A DNA stretch of 64,000 nt from Planctomycetota bacterium (GTDB taxonomy: Bacteria > Planctomycetota > Phycisphaerae > Tepidisphaerales > Tepidisphaeraceae), in contig JAEZED010000021.1 of assembly GCA_023417885.1 (NCBI GenBank), positions 1 to 64,000 of the forward strand. Direction: 5' to 3'. The notes beneath the pieces were generated by a model. That model made no database searches. It saw nothing but the letters and a program-made list of their open reading frames with translations, and was not told where the DNA came from. Positions 36,666 through 46,400 of this stretch are shown here, one piece after another. The first letter of the stretch is position 1; each line of letters starts with the position of its first letter. A program made the translations under genes and the position numbers.

Positions 36666-37307
36666 ATGTCCGTCCGTTCCGTTTCGCTCGTTCTCGCTGT
36701 CCTTGCCTTCCTCCTGCCGGCGTCCGCGGCGCGGGGGGATGTCATCCTCTCCAACCTTCCCGGCAATCCGTCCGTCACGGGCACCAACCTCGGCCTCGGC
36801 AGCGATGCCGCTCATCGCAAGAAGGCCGTCGGCCTCACCACCGGCGATGAGCCGCTGGCCTTCGAGTCGATGCTCGTCTGGATGGACAACTCCGACCCCG
36901 TCTCGCGCTCCCTCATCGGCGGGATCTACTCCGACGGCAGCGACGCGCCAAACCTCGAGCTGGCGAGCTTCACGCCGGTCCCCGTCCCCGCCGGCTCGGA
37001 CAACCTCCCCGTCACGCTGACGATCGACGGCGGATTCACCCTGGAGGCGAACACCAAGTACTGGTTCCTGCTCGACGGCCCGAGCGTCACCAACACGCTC
37101 CTGTGGGCGATGCTCAGCCCGGACACCGCCCCGACGGCGACGGGCGTCACGTGGGACGGCTACCGCTTCAGCAGCAACGGCGGGGCGTCGTGGGTCAGCT
37201 CGCAGTCGTTCAACACGGTCACGATCCGGGCGAGCGCCATCCCGGAGCCCGCGGCGGGTCTGGCGGTGCTGGCCGGCGCGAGCCTGCTTGTGCGGCGTCG
37301 TTCTTAA
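36666..37307 (+). CDS. Secreted PEP-CTERM protein
   Basis: Signal peptide (SLVLAVLAFLLPASAARGD), a beta-rich body with ANTKYWFLLDGPS (choice-of-anchor-R-like), and a C-terminal sorting signal: IPEPAAGLAVLAGASLLVRR plus RS, i.e. PEP motif, hydrophobic helix and basic tail. ATG 36666 has GGGAGAG upstream and is preferred to 36642. It would be processed by an exosortase/archaeosortase system, not present here. Body function unknown. Confidence 0.85.
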   Translation: MSVRSVSLVLAVLAFLLPASAARGDVILSNLPGNPSVTGTNLGLGSDAAHRKKAVGLTTGDEPLAFESMLVWMDNSDPVSRSLIGGIYSDGSDAPNLELASFTPVPVPAGSDNLPVTLTIDGGFTLEANTKYWFLLDGPSVTNTLLWAMLSPDTAPTATGVTWDGYRFSSNGGASWVSSQSFNTVTIRASAIPEPAAGLAVLAGASLLVRRRS

Positions 37308-37366
37308 GCCGGTGCATGTGCGGGATCGGTGGGTGAGGTGCACCGGACGTTCCGAAATTCGGTCTT

Positions 37367-37578
37367 GAAATTGCCCAATTTCGAGCTGGAATTGGGCAAT
37401 TTCGACTCAAAGTTGCGCAGTTTCGCGACGGAATTGGGGAATTCCAACCTGAAATTGCGCAATCTCGCTACGGAATTGGGGAATTTTGAACCCAAATTGG
37501 GGAATTCTGCTCCGGAATCAACCAAATTCCGTCTGGAAACTACGCAATTCCGGCGCGGAATTAGGGAATTTCGCCCCG
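37367..37578. repeat. Array of ten 21-bp units with internal dyads
   Basis: Unit starts at 37367, 37388, 37409 and so on to ~37556. The best units are GAAATTGCCCAATTTC and GGAATTGGGGAATTCC, each a 6-4-6 palindrome followed by a 5-bp spacer; others keep 3-5 of 6 dyad pairs. Period 21 bp is two helical turns and three 7-mers. AT-rich against a GC-rich background. Lies between a PEP-CTERM gene and a prepilin gene. Confidence 0.8.
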
Positions 37579-37625
37579 CCGACGCGCCGCTGCGGGATCA
37601 CCCGTGCGGCGTATACCGTGACGCC

Positions 37626-38369
37626 ATGCGTCGCGCCTTCACGCTGGTCGAGTTGCTGGTGGTGATCGGGATTCTCGCGCTCCTGCTGGCGCTGCTCCTG
37701 CCTGCGCTCGCCCAGGTGCGCGAAGGCGCCCGCGCCACCGCCTGCCAGTCCAACCTCCGCCAGGTCCATGACGCCCTGGCCCTGTACGCCCAGACGCACA
37801 AGGGGTACGTTCCCATCGGCTATCGCGGGAGCAAGCAGTTCAACAGCATGATCTACAGCGGGTCGCAGCAGAAGTTTGTCCTCTTCGGCAAGCTCCACGA
37901 GGCCGACCTCACCTTCGAAGGCGACATCTTCTACTGCCCCAGCGAACGCAACGAACGCTTCGTGAAAGGGTCCCCCGTAAACCCCTGGCCGCCCGGGGAG
38001 AACGCGACCGCCAACACCTACAGCGGCTACGCGTGCCGGCCGGTCGTCGAGCTGCCTGACGACTGGACGCGCACCACGCCCGTCCCGCGCCTCACGCAGC
38101 TCGGCAACGTCGCACTCCTGGCGGACGTGATGAACAGCCCCGACCGGCTCGAGACGCGACACGAGGACCGCGTCTACGTCCTCTACGTCGATGCGTCGGT
38201 CACGCGATTCGATCGCGGGAAGTTTCCGCAGGCCTTCCCCTTCAACGGCGTGGGCGACTTCGCCGGCGGAGGATTCGAGCAGCTTCCGCCGCCCGTCTTT
38301 CCGCCCGACCCCGCCTGGGATGACGAGCAGGATGCGATCTGGGCGGCATTCGACCTTCGCGGCGGGTGA
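37626..38369 (+). CDS. Prepilin-type protein
   Basis: [20 protein letters not shown] is a prepilin peptidase site with cleavage before Phe 5 (position -1 is Ala rather than Gly) and the Glu at mature +5. Then the typical [24 protein letters not shown] stretch and a C-terminal part with [20 protein letters not shown] and [13 protein letters not shown]. 247 aa. An upstream open frame through the 21-bp repeats is ignored because the repeat period keeps both strands open. Confidence 0.83.
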   Translation: MRRAFTLVELLVVIGILALLLALLLPALAQVREGARATACQSNLRQVHDALALYAQTHKGYVPIGYRGSKQFNSMIYSGSQQKFVLFGKLHEADLTFEGDIFYCPSERNERFVKGSPVNPWPPGENATANTYSGYACRPVVELPDDWTRTTPVPRLTQLGNVALLADVMNSPDRLETRHEDRVYVLYVDASVTRFDRGKFPQAFPFNGVGDFAGGGFEQLPPPVFPPDPAWDDEQDAIWAAFDLRGG

Positions 38370-38400
38370 CGGGCCGGCGCATCCCATACCATCCCCGGCG

Positions 38401-39036
38401 ATGGCCACTTCGCTCACGCGGCTGGATGAGGATCTGCTCGAGGCGCCGGTCGCCGGAAGCGGCCTGCATGAGGATGAGGCTGGGCGCACGACGCTGCGCG
38501 CCCAGCTGGACGGCGAACGGCCGACCCTTCTTCTCTTCCTGCGCCACCTTGGCTGCGTCTTCTGCCGGCAGATGGTGAAGGACGTGCGCATCGCCTCCGA
38601 CGAGGCCGACGCCGGGCAGGCGGAAAAGCGCTTCCCCCGCGTGGTCTTCGTGCATTCAGCAGGAGCGGAGCAGGGAGCGCGCTTCTTCGGTCGCTATTGG
38701 CCCGGCGCGCCCGCGATCAGCGACCGGGAGAAGCGCCTCTACACCGCGTTCGGGCTGGAGCGGGGATCGCTCGTGCAACTCGTCGGCCCGGCGGTGATCG
38801 GGCGGGGGGCGCGCGCAATGCTCCGCGGCCACGGCATCGGCAGGCCTGCAGGCGATCCGCTCCTCATGCCGGGCCTGTTCCTCATCGCGCCGGACGGGCG
38901 GATCCTCGCTCGACACACCTTCCGGCACATCGGCGACCACCCGGATTTCGCCCGCTTCGCCGACGTTCGCTCCTGGAGCCCGCCCCCCAACGCCGCCAAG
39001 CCGCCCGCGACCGCTCCCGTCGCCGGGGCGGCGTGA
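38401..39036 (+). CDS. Thioredoxin-fold peroxiredoxin-like (AhpC/TSA, SelL/PRXL2 type) protein
   Basis: TLLLFLRHLGCVFCRQMVKD places a CxxC in a thioredoxin fold, followed by RVVFVHSAGAEQGARFFGRY, then PAISDREKRLYTAFGLERGS and GLFLIAPDGRILARHTFRHI. ~211 aa with a Pro/Ala tail. These proteins are probable redox enzymes. Immediately downstream of the prepilin gene, convergent with nadD (2 bp). Confidence 0.78.
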   Translation: MATSLTRLDEDLLEAPVAGSGLHEDEAGRTTLRAQLDGERPTLLLFLRHLGCVFCRQMVKDVRIASDEADAGQAEKRFPRVVFVHSAGAEQGARFFGRYWPGAPAISDREKRLYTAFGLERGSLVQLVGPAVIGRGARAMLRGHGIGRPAGDPLLMPGLFLIAPDGRILARHTFRHIGDHPDFARFADVRSWSPPPNAAKPPATAPVAGAA

Positions 39037-39038
39037 GC

Positions 39039-39653
39039 TCACCCGCGATAGAGACCCTGGTCGAGGATGTAGTCCCGCACCGCCTCCGGCACGAGATAGC
39101 GGATGTCGCGCCCCTCCTTCACCCGTCGACGGATCTCCGTGGCGCTGATGTCGATCTGCGGGGCCTCGATCACGCTGCCCCGGAGCCGGGCGACCGCCGG
39201 CGGCAGGGCCCCCCAGTCGATCGCGCTTCCCGGCCGAGCCATCACGACGAACCGGACGAGATCGCCCGCCAGGAGCTGTTCCGCCTCGTGCCAGGTCATG
39301 AGGCCCGGCAGCAGGTCCGCCCCGATCAGCCAGGGCACGGCCTGCCCGGCGAATTCCGGCTCCGCCTGGAGCTCCCGGGCCGTCAGGAGCGTGTAGCTCG
39401 GCCCCGCCCGGCGGGTCTCCCGGTCATCGACCTCGAAGGATGGATCCCCCGCGACCGCCGCCCGGCACATGGCGACCCGATCCGCGGCCGGGGCGATGTC
39501 CTCCTGGCCGGGCTTGTGCGGCGGGGCGCCTGCGACCATCAGCCGCACGCGATGGAAGCCGGCCCGCTCGGCGACGGCGCGGGCGGTGATGAGGTGGCCA
39601 TGGTGGGGCGGGTTGAAGCTCCCGCCGAGGATGAGGGGTGTGCCGGCGTTCAC
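39039..39653 (-). CDS. nadD: Nicotinate-nucleotide adenylyltransferase
   Basis: NAD synthesis. Nucleotidyltransferase motif LILGGSFNPPHHGHLITARA, then APPHKPGQEDIAPAADRVAM, SYTLLTARELQAE, LIGADLLPGLMTWHEAEQLL, and ISATEIRRRVKEGRDIRYLV PEAVRDYI. Start GTG 39653 gives a normal 204-aa protein; the frame is open to 39764 but those residues are unlike the family. Confidence 0.9.
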   Translation of the reverse strand: MNAGTPLILGGSFNPPHHGHLITARAVAERAGFHRVRLMVAGAPPHKPGQEDIAPAADRVAMCRAAVAGDPSFEVDDRETRRAGPSYTLLTARELQAEPEFAGQAVPWLIGADLLPGLMTWHEAEQLLAGDLVRFVVMARPGSAIDWGALPPAVARLRGSVIEAPQIDISATEIRRRVKEGRDIRYLVPEAVRDYILDQGLYRG

Positions 39654-39764
39654 AAAGATGTCGCAGCAGTCTAACGGGTCGTGGTGACAATCCGTGCACG
39701 AGAGCGCTTTGGGCTTGACATAGCGGGAGGATGTCTTAAGTTCCCCGTCCCCGTCGGCCGACAA

Positions 39765-40573
39765 CAGCGTTTCCGGCCGAAGGACGCGGGGTAGCCGTAC
39801 CGGAGGAGCTTAAGCCGCCTTCTAGCGAGGCGAAGAAGAGAACCCAGGTGGAGGCTCATGAGCGTCCACGTGGGTTCGGAGTCGCTCCCGCCGGCAGGTT
39901 TTGCGGCTGGGCCGCGACGATCCGGCAGGTTGCAGCCGCAGCTGTCGCCCTTTACAGGTGACGAGCCCCCAGTTTGACGGACGAACGTCGGCGTGGTTTA
40001 AACGTATCAACCTGTGCGTGCTTGGGTTGTCTGTCGTCGGCGGGGTGGGTGGTCAGCCGAAGCCCGGGTGTCACAAGCCGGTGCCGACGGCGCAACTCGC
40101 GAGCGTGTGGCGCGTTAGGGAGATAGAGGCACGGGACTGTTCCGCAACGGAGCCCTGCCTCATCCCGGGAAGCAGCCCGGTTCGACCAGGCCGGCTCCAG
40201 GAGCCGTGCAACGGAGTGGCCGGCACGACAGGATTTGCGGAGAGACGAGGACGTTGATGCAGGCGGACGGGCAGGCTGCCCGGCCGAGGCGTCCGTCACG
40301 ATCGGCTCCGGCGGGATGAACCAACTTGGTTGCGGAAGCCGCAACCGTCCGCGAGGCTGTCCCGGGAAGGACGGGCCACGGAGCAGGAAAAAGAGCGGTC
40401 GCATCGATTTTGCAGGCCGCCGCCCCCCTTCCGCCGGTCATGATGTTCCGGCCCGTGGGAGGAGATAGACACCCGACTCAGGCTAAGAAGGGCCTGCAGC
40501 AGGCGTTGTGACAGTGAAGAGCGTAGTACCCCGAGTAAGTGCCAGACCAATGAGCGACACCAAGGAGGCCACG
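39765..40573 (+). other. Hairpin-rich non-coding region upstream of the sigma factor (candidate structured RNA/leader)
   Basis: An 800-nt gap without a convincing gene, between divergent nadD and the sigma-70 gene. Hairpins: 39840-39852/39865-39877 (12 of 13 pairs, arms GAACCCAGGTGGA / TCCACGTGGGTTC); 40126-40135/40153-40161 (GAGGCA and GGG paired, extended by GGGA/TCCC outside); 40328-40335/40339-40346 (GGTTGCGG / CCGCAACC, 3-nt loop); plus several shorter ones. I tested tmRNA, RNase P, SRP RNA and cobalamin-riboswitch landmarks and found none intact. It may be a long regulated 5' UTR or one or more sRNAs. Confidence 0.5.
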
Positions 40574-41707
40574 ATGGCCACCAAGACCAGGAAGCCGACT
40601 ACCCGCAAGCCCGCCGCCAAGACCAAGGTCGTCCGCAAGACGATCAAGGGTCAGGCTGCGGAGGAAACCAAGCGGGCCGCCCCCATCCCGCGCCTGCTGC
40701 GTCAGAAGGCCGAGGCCCTGATGCAGGAGGAGTTCGACTTCATGGACTCCGAGCACTTCAAGCGCCCGCGGATCGAGAAGGAGCTGTTCGAGGACGAGAT
40801 CCCGCCGCTCCCGCTCGTGGCGTGGTACCAGCCGACGCGCGACGATGCCTTCGAGGCCGACCAGATCGTGGGCTCCCCGCAGCTCATGAAGCCGGCCGAG
40901 GAGAAGCTGATGTTCCTGCGCTTCAACTTCGCGAAGCTGAAGATCGGGATCATCCAGCGCCGCATCAAGCGCAAGGGCGGGCTGGTCAAGCAGGACGCCC
41001 AGGAGTTGCTCCAGTGGCACAACAGCTTCGAGCACCTCCGCGAGTACCTCGTTCGCACCAACCTGGCGCTGGTGCTGGCCATGGCCAAGCGCACGCGCCT
41101 GGGTGACGTCGACTTCGCGGAGATCGTCTCCGAGGGCAACATGGCGCTGATCCGGGCCGTCGATAAGTTCAATGTCGACAAGGGCTTCAAGTTCAGCACC
41201 TACGCCTGCCGGGCCATCCTCAAGGCCTTCAGCCGTACCGCTATGAAGCACAGCCGGCACCGCCAGCGCTTCCCGGTGGAGTTCGAGCCGGACCTGGAGA
41301 AGTCCAACTGGAACGAGATCCGCCGCGCCAGCGTCGAGGAGGATTGCGTCGTCGAGCTCAAGACGATCGTCGACAAGAACCTCGCCGATCTGTCCGACGT
41401 GGAGCAGACGGTGCTCAAGCGCCGCTTCAACTGGGAGCAGGACGAGAACAGCCCGCTGACGCTCGAGCAGGTCGGCCGCATCATCGGCGTGACCAAGGAG
41501 CGCGTGCGTCAGATCCAGAACAAGGCGCTGACCAAGATCCGGCGCCTCATGGAAGAGGGCGTTCTCCGTCACGACGCCCGCGATCGCGAGCTCTCGCCCG
41601 ACGAGATTCGCGAGCGGGCACGCCTCTTCGAGCAGAGCCGCGGCGACTTCGGCCGCGCCTTCGCCTCCGAGGAGGACGAGAACGAACTGGTCGGAAGCCT
41701 CGACTGA
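40574..41707 (+). CDS. Sigma-70 family RNA polymerase sigma factor
   Basis: AAGGAGG 5 nt before ATG 40574 sets the start. Residues 1-40 are a Lys/Arg/Thr-rich basic tail. Region 2 is NLALVLAMAKRTRLGDVDFA, EIVSEGNMALIRAVDKFNVD, GFKFSTYACRAILKAFSR. Region 4 HTH is LTLEQVGRIIGVTKERVRQI QNKALTKIRRLM. ~377 aa; region 1.1 of RpoD is absent and the RAILKAFSR stretch replaces the RpoD WWIRQAI form, so it is probably an alternative group 2/3 factor of planctomycetes rather than the housekeeping one. A strong terminator follows. Confidence 0.85.
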   Translation: MATKTRKPTTRKPAAKTKVVRKTIKGQAAEETKRAAPIPRLLRQKAEALMQEEFDFMDSEHFKRPRIEKELFEDEIPPLPLVAWYQPTRDDAFEADQIVGSPQLMKPAEEKLMFLRFNFAKLKIGIIQRRIKRKGGLVKQDAQELLQWHNSFEHLREYLVRTNLALVLAMAKRTRLGDVDFAEIVSEGNMALIRAVDKFNVDKGFKFSTYACRAILKAFSRTAMKHSRHRQRFPVEFEPDLEKSNWNEIRRASVEEDCVVELKTIVDKNLADLSDVEQTVLKRRFNWEQDENSPLTLEQVGRIIGVTKERVRQIQNKALTKIRRLMEEGVLRHDARDRELSPDEIRERARLFEQSRGDFGRAFASEEDENELVGSLD

Positions 41708-41745
41708 TCCGGCCAGACTCCCGCGACAACCGAATAGAAACGAGC

Positions 41746-41780
41746 GCCGCCGCGACCCGCAAGGATCGCGGCGGCTTTTG
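41746..41780 (+). terminator. Rho-independent terminator after the sigma factor
   Basis: Perfect 10-bp stem GCCGCCGCGA / TCGCGGCGGC with a 10-nt loop, then TTTTG. Confidence 0.88.
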
Positions 41781-41898
41781 ATTCATCGCCTCAACCTTGA
41801 AGCGTGACGATTGTTTGCGGCAAACTGCCGAAAGGGGTTGAAATGGAAAGGGGGGGGAGTAACTTCCCGAGCATGCGAAACTTGAAGCGTCGTTCCTC

Positions 41899-42375
41899 TT
41901 GATCACTGTGGGGGCGTTGGCTCTTTTGGCCGGCGCCGGAAGTGCTGCAGCCGAGTGTCATGAGCACTATGTGAAATGGCCGTGCAGCCAGCCGGTCTGT
42001 TGGTGTACGTTTCGGACAAAGGAGACCTGCGATGGCTCGGTGCTTCGCGAGAGCGGAAGTCTTGCCGACGTTCTCAATTGCTACACGTGGGGAGACGGCG
42101 CTCCAACCTACGATCGCGCCATGGTCGACCGAGAAGGGTGCGGTCAACGCATCATCTATGGCTGGTCGACCTGCACTTGGTTCCAGCCGGTTGGCTCAGG
42201 GGGTCAATGCAAGTGTTCCGCGTTGCTGCCGGGACAGCCCGGTGCGGGCAACTATGCTCTCGCGGATTGCGTGGAGTGCACAACCACCACGTTCGACGAT
42301 CGCCCCATGCGCCTGCGCGACCTAATGCCCAATAATCGCGCAAATGCTCTCGCGGAGGTAGCCATACTGCGATGA
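41899..42375 (+). CDS. Cys-rich secreted protein, start region frameshifted
   Basis: From TTG 41899 the frame gives LLITVGALALLAGAGSAAAEC (first Leu used as start) and then ~135 residues with about a dozen Cys in pairs (CSQPVCWC, CKC, DCVEC). A natural-looking start, ATG 41873 (MRNLKRRSS), lies one frame away and hits TGA at 41900. A 1-nt indel between them would give a classic signal peptide with a basic N-region. The stop overlaps the next ATG (ATGA). Compare the broken Cys-rich ORF at 11786. No family is recognised. The Cys pattern suggests disulfides or metal binding. Confidence 0.6.
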   Translation: MITVGALALLAGAGSAAAECHEHYVKWPCSQPVCWCTFRTKETCDGSVLRESGSLADVLNCYTWGDGAPTYDRAMVDREGCGQRIIYGWSTCTWFQPVGSGGQCKCSALLPGQPGAGNYALADCVECTTTTFDDRPMRLRDLMPNNRANALAEVAILR

Positions 42376-43454
42376 CATTCTCAAGAATCAGCAACGGAAT
42401 CCTGATGCCCTGGCTGCTGGTGTTTGCGGGCGCGGCGCAGCCGGTGCCGGAGAACGAGGCGGCGGAGCTCGTCGCGCGCATCGAGCAGGCCGCGGGCCCG
42501 CGCAACGCAACGCTTCTGGGCTCGGATCGCCTGATCGAGTTCGAGGGCCGTTTCGTCACCACGGCAAGGCTCGAGCCGACCGAGAAGCCCGACGATCCTT
42601 ACCGCATCGCGCAGATGGAAGATCCGAAGATCAGCACGTTCAGCGTTCGCATCGCAAGGTTCGGCGACCACGAGCTGATCGACTTCCGGAGTCGGGAGAT
42701 CGATCCCTTTCACGCCGCCTATCCCTTTTCGCAGCAGGCTGCCCGGCTGAGGAAGGGCGGCGACGGCGGCATCTATCTCGATCGCCAGCGCAACTCCGTC
42801 GTCGAAGGCGCCGGCGCGAGCCTGCCAGACTTCTCGAACCTCATGTACCTTCCGAGCGACCTGGTGGATCGGGTGCTCGTGCCGGATCCCTCCATCTGGG
42901 CCGCTGGAGCACGCGGCGCGGGCCTCGACCCGGCGGGTGCGCGCGTGGAAAGGGCCGTGACCCGCGACGATGCCGGGAACATCGTCATCGAGGAGCGATT
43001 CACGCACTCCGGAATACTCGTCGAGCGCAAGCCGATCAAGGGGTTGAGGCGAATTGTCTACGCCCCGGCGGACGAGTATGCGCCGGTCGAGGTCCGCCTC
43101 GAGCTCGCCGGCCGCATCGCGCAGGACTGGAAGCTCGAATGGCGACGGGATGATGCGCAGGTCCGCCTGGTGAGCCTGACGGCGCTCCACCACTTCTACC
43201 TGTATCCGGATCAGCCCGGCGTGCTCATGGCGAGCGCGAAGTATCGGCCGGTCCGGGAGAGGGAGCTTTCGGCGGCGGACATTGCCGAGGTGTTCGACCT
43301 GGAACTCCCCGTCGGCAGGAGCATCGTCAGGCCGGCTGATGCAAGCGCCGGTGTTCCTGAGAGCTCATCATCCATGCGGAGCGAGCCATCCGCCCCTTCG
43401 AAGGACCAACACCCGGATCATGCCGTGCGGGCGTCGCTGCGCAAGGCGAAGTAG
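42372..43454 (+). CDS. Exported protein of unknown function, coupled to the Cys-rich ORF
   Basis: Signal peptide (ISNGILMPWLLVFAGAAQ). The ~340-residue body has NEAAELVARIEQAAGPRNAT and a beta-rich middle (NIVIEERFTHSGILVERKPI). Near the C-terminus ADIAEVFDLELPVGRSIV echoes the end of the 11970-12977 protein in position and type. No family is recognised. It lacks the C-terminal membrane helix of that protein. Its 3' end overlaps the convergent FHA gene by 37 nt. Confidence 0.7.
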   Translation: MTFSRISNGILMPWLLVFAGAAQPVPENEAAELVARIEQAAGPRNATLLGSDRLIEFEGRFVTTARLEPTEKPDDPYRIAQMEDPKISTFSVRIARFGDHELIDFRSREIDPFHAAYPFSQQAARLRKGGDGGIYLDRQRNSVVEGAGASLPDFSNLMYLPSDLVDRVLVPDPSIWAAGARGAGLDPAGARVERAVTRDDAGNIVIEERFTHSGILVERKPIKGLRRIVYAPADEYAPVEVRLELAGRIAQDWKLEWRRDDAQVRLVSLTALHHFYLYPDQPGVLMASAKYRPVRERELSAADIAEVFDLELPVGRSIVRPADASAGVPESSSSMRSEPSAPSKDQHPDHAVRASLRKAK

Positions 43455-46400
43455 ATGCAGAGCAGGAAGACCGCCGCGATGCCGGCCAGGGCGATCACCA
43501 TCGTGCGGATCCGGTCGTCCTGCGGCTGGGGAGCGGTGATATCCGGGTCGCTCGGGGGCAGCGGCGTGGCGATCGTGCTTCCTTCCAGGCGGGCACGCTG
43601 CTCGTCGCGCGACTTCTCCGCGATCTCGTTCTCGCGGTCCAGCTTCTCCAGTCGAAGCTGGGCGATCCGGTCGCGCGCCCGCTGCACCGACTCCTGCTCC
43701 GCCTGGAGATCCCCGAGCCGCGCCCTGGCCTCCTGGGCCTCGCGACGCGCCTTGGCGGCGGCCGCCTCGGCGGCGGCGAGCTCCTGCCGGAGCTCCACCA
43801 GCCGCTTCTCGTGGGCCGCGTTCAACTCCGACTCGCGCTGCTCGATCTGCTTGCGCAGCTGCTCGGCCTCCGCCTTCAGGTCCGACGACTGCGTGGCCTG
43901 CGCCAGCGCCTCGGCGGGCAGCGACAGGGACGCCAGCATCGCCGGCGCCTCGCGGCGCGACAGCCCCCCTTTGGAGGCCGCCGCTTCCCAAACCCGCGCC
44001 GCCAGGGGCAGGCGCTCTGTCTCGTGCCGGATGATCTCCCGTGCCGCGGCTTCCATCGCTTCGACGGCCTGCGTCAACGCTGCGGCATTCTCCGCGCCGG
44101 CGCCGGCAAGGGCCGCCCGGAGATCCGCCCGCAGCCTGCCGAGCACCGCCTCGATCGTCTGCCGCTCCTCGCCGAGACGCTCCAGCGCATCGGCCTCCGC
44201 CGCCTCGTAGGCCTTGCGGGCGGCGACGATCTGCGGATCCGCCTCGACACTCGCCGCGACCTTCGCCTGTCGCGCCTCGAGCTGGTCACGCGCCAGCCGC
44301 AGCGCCATGCGCAGTCCCGCCGCCTCGTCAGTGAGGCCATCCGATACTGCGGCGCCCAGCTCGCGCTCCTTCAGGGCGATCTCTCCCTCGAGCAGCTGCA
44401 CCGTCTCGTCCGCGGCCAGCAGTGCTTCCAGTCGTTCCCGGCGCGCCTGCGACAGCGACTGGCGCAACAGCTCCACCTCGCCCGCCGCCAGCCGGTGGGC
44501 CGGAAGGGTTTCGTCAACGATTGCGGTCAGCCCCCCGGCGAGCGCCTCGGCCGAGGTCACCAGCGACTGACCAGCCTCGGGCGTCATCTCCCCGGCGGCG
44601 CGGGCGGCGGCGGCGCTCAGTTCTTCGGCGCGGGTGGCGAACAGGTCGCGCAGCGCCGCGACATCGACCGGCGGCTTTGACGAACCGCCGGCATCGAGCG
44701 ACGCGCCGGCCTGTATCGCGCTGCCGGCGAGGTGGGCCTCCACGTCCGACAGGCGACGGCGCAGCTCGGCGAGGCGCTCGTCCTCCGCCAGCGGGTTGCG
44801 TCCCTGGTGACGGTTGATCTCCTCCTTCAGCTCCGTCACGCGCCGATCCGCGACGCTCCACTGCTCGTCCAGCCGGCGCATCTGCGCCGCCAGCTCGCGC
44901 TCACGCTCGGCGGCACGCGCCGGATCCGGCTCCTCCACCTCGGGCAGGGCCGCCACGGCATCCTCGATCTCCTGCCCGAGCGCCTGCTCGCGGCGACGAA
45001 GATCATCGATCTCCTGCGAGAGCTGGCGAACCTCGTCCGTGTGCCGGCGACGCGCCTCGCGCTGCGTGCCCCCCAGGACGTATATCGCCTCGCCGATCGC
45101 CTTGAGGCGCGCGATCTCGGCGGCCCGCTCCGCCTCAGGCACTTCGCGACGCAGCAGGAGTGTGTCCGGCTCCTCCAGGCTCCAGTCGACGTTGTTGACG
45201 GCGAACTTGTTGAAGGCGACGCGATCGGCCAGGTATGCCGGCTCCACGCCGGGACCCGTGCGCTGGAGCGCGTTCAGGGCGTTCTCGCGGAGCGAGTCGT
45301 CGGTCTGGAGCCGGGTCAGCTCATCGTGCTTGTATTGCCGGCGCGGCCCTTCGTCGAGCGCGGGCGGGATGTCGTAGCGCAGGCGCAACGTCACCGGGGC
45401 CGTGGGCTCCAGCACGAAGTAGATCCCGACCACCGCGCCGATCATCGCTGCGACCATCAGCCCCAGCAGCAGCGGCACGAGCCACAGGCTGCGCCGGCGC
45501 GGGGCGACGGCCTCGGCGTCCATCGCGCTGTGCAGCGGGGAGAACGGATCCGGCTGCCGCTTGAAGAAGTCCGGCGGAACGGGCGCCACGTGCGCAGTCC
45601 CGTTCGGGGCGTGCCCGTTCGTGCCGTTGGCGCCTTCCTCGCCGCGCGTGGTCCGCAGGAACTCGCCGACGCGACCTTCCTTCTCCACACCGGCCGTCGC
45701 GGGCGCCTCTTCCGTGGCGGCGGGTGCTTCGCTCCTGAGCAGGGGCTCATGCTCCTCCGCCGGCGCGGCGGGCGCGCCGAACAGATTCGCCAGCCCCTGG
45801 AGGCCGCTCGTCTCCGGCATCGCCGCCGAGGGATCCAGCACCGGCGCCCCGCCCGTGTGCACGGGGGCGCTTGAGAAGGGTGTCGCCGCGTTGGGAGCGA
45901 CCGCCTGCTCCACCTCGGCGACGGGGCCGCTGAAGCCGACCGTCTTCGGGCGCGGACCCTTGGCCGGTCCACGCGAGCCACGGTCGCCCGACGTCGGTGT
46001 TGATGTCTGCTGCGGAGCGGCAGAGCGTTCCGGTGCAGGCGGGGTGGGCGGGGCCGACGCTCCGGGCCGCGGACTGCCGCCCTCGCGTGCCGGCTCGCGC
46101 CTGGGTTGTGGCGCGTACTCCTCGCCGAGCCCTTCGGGCAGCTCCTCGACCTGGTCCGACCGCCCGGCTCCCTGATCTCCGGGAGCGGCGGGGGGCTTGC
46201 GCGCCTCCAGCGGCGTGAGGTTGCCCAGGAACGCCGATTGTTCGGTCTCCCAGTCCTGGCGCCAGTCGCTCCCGGGGCCAACGGGTTGCTTCGGCCCGGT
46301 GTTGGACGGCCCCGGCTTGGACGTGGGCGGGCGCGAGGCGGGCGGCTTGGCCGGCGGCGCCTTGCCCGACGGCTGCACGCGCGGCGGCGTCGCTGCCTTG

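Noticed and set aside
37367..37578. CRISPR array
   Set aside because: Units are contiguous and diverged, without unique spacers or cas genes.
37329..37625. 21-bp repeat as an N-terminal heptad-repeat domain of the prepilin
   Set aside because: A prepilin signal must be N-terminal; a 21-bp period keeps several frames open on both strands, so openness proves nothing.
39765..40573. tmRNA, RNase P RNA, SRP RNA or cobalamin riboswitch
   Set aside because: GGTTCGACC and GGAAGCAGCC look suggestive, but the acceptor/CCA ends, GAGGAAAGTCC, the SRP GGTCCGGAAGG loop and the B12 box are all missing or unpaired.
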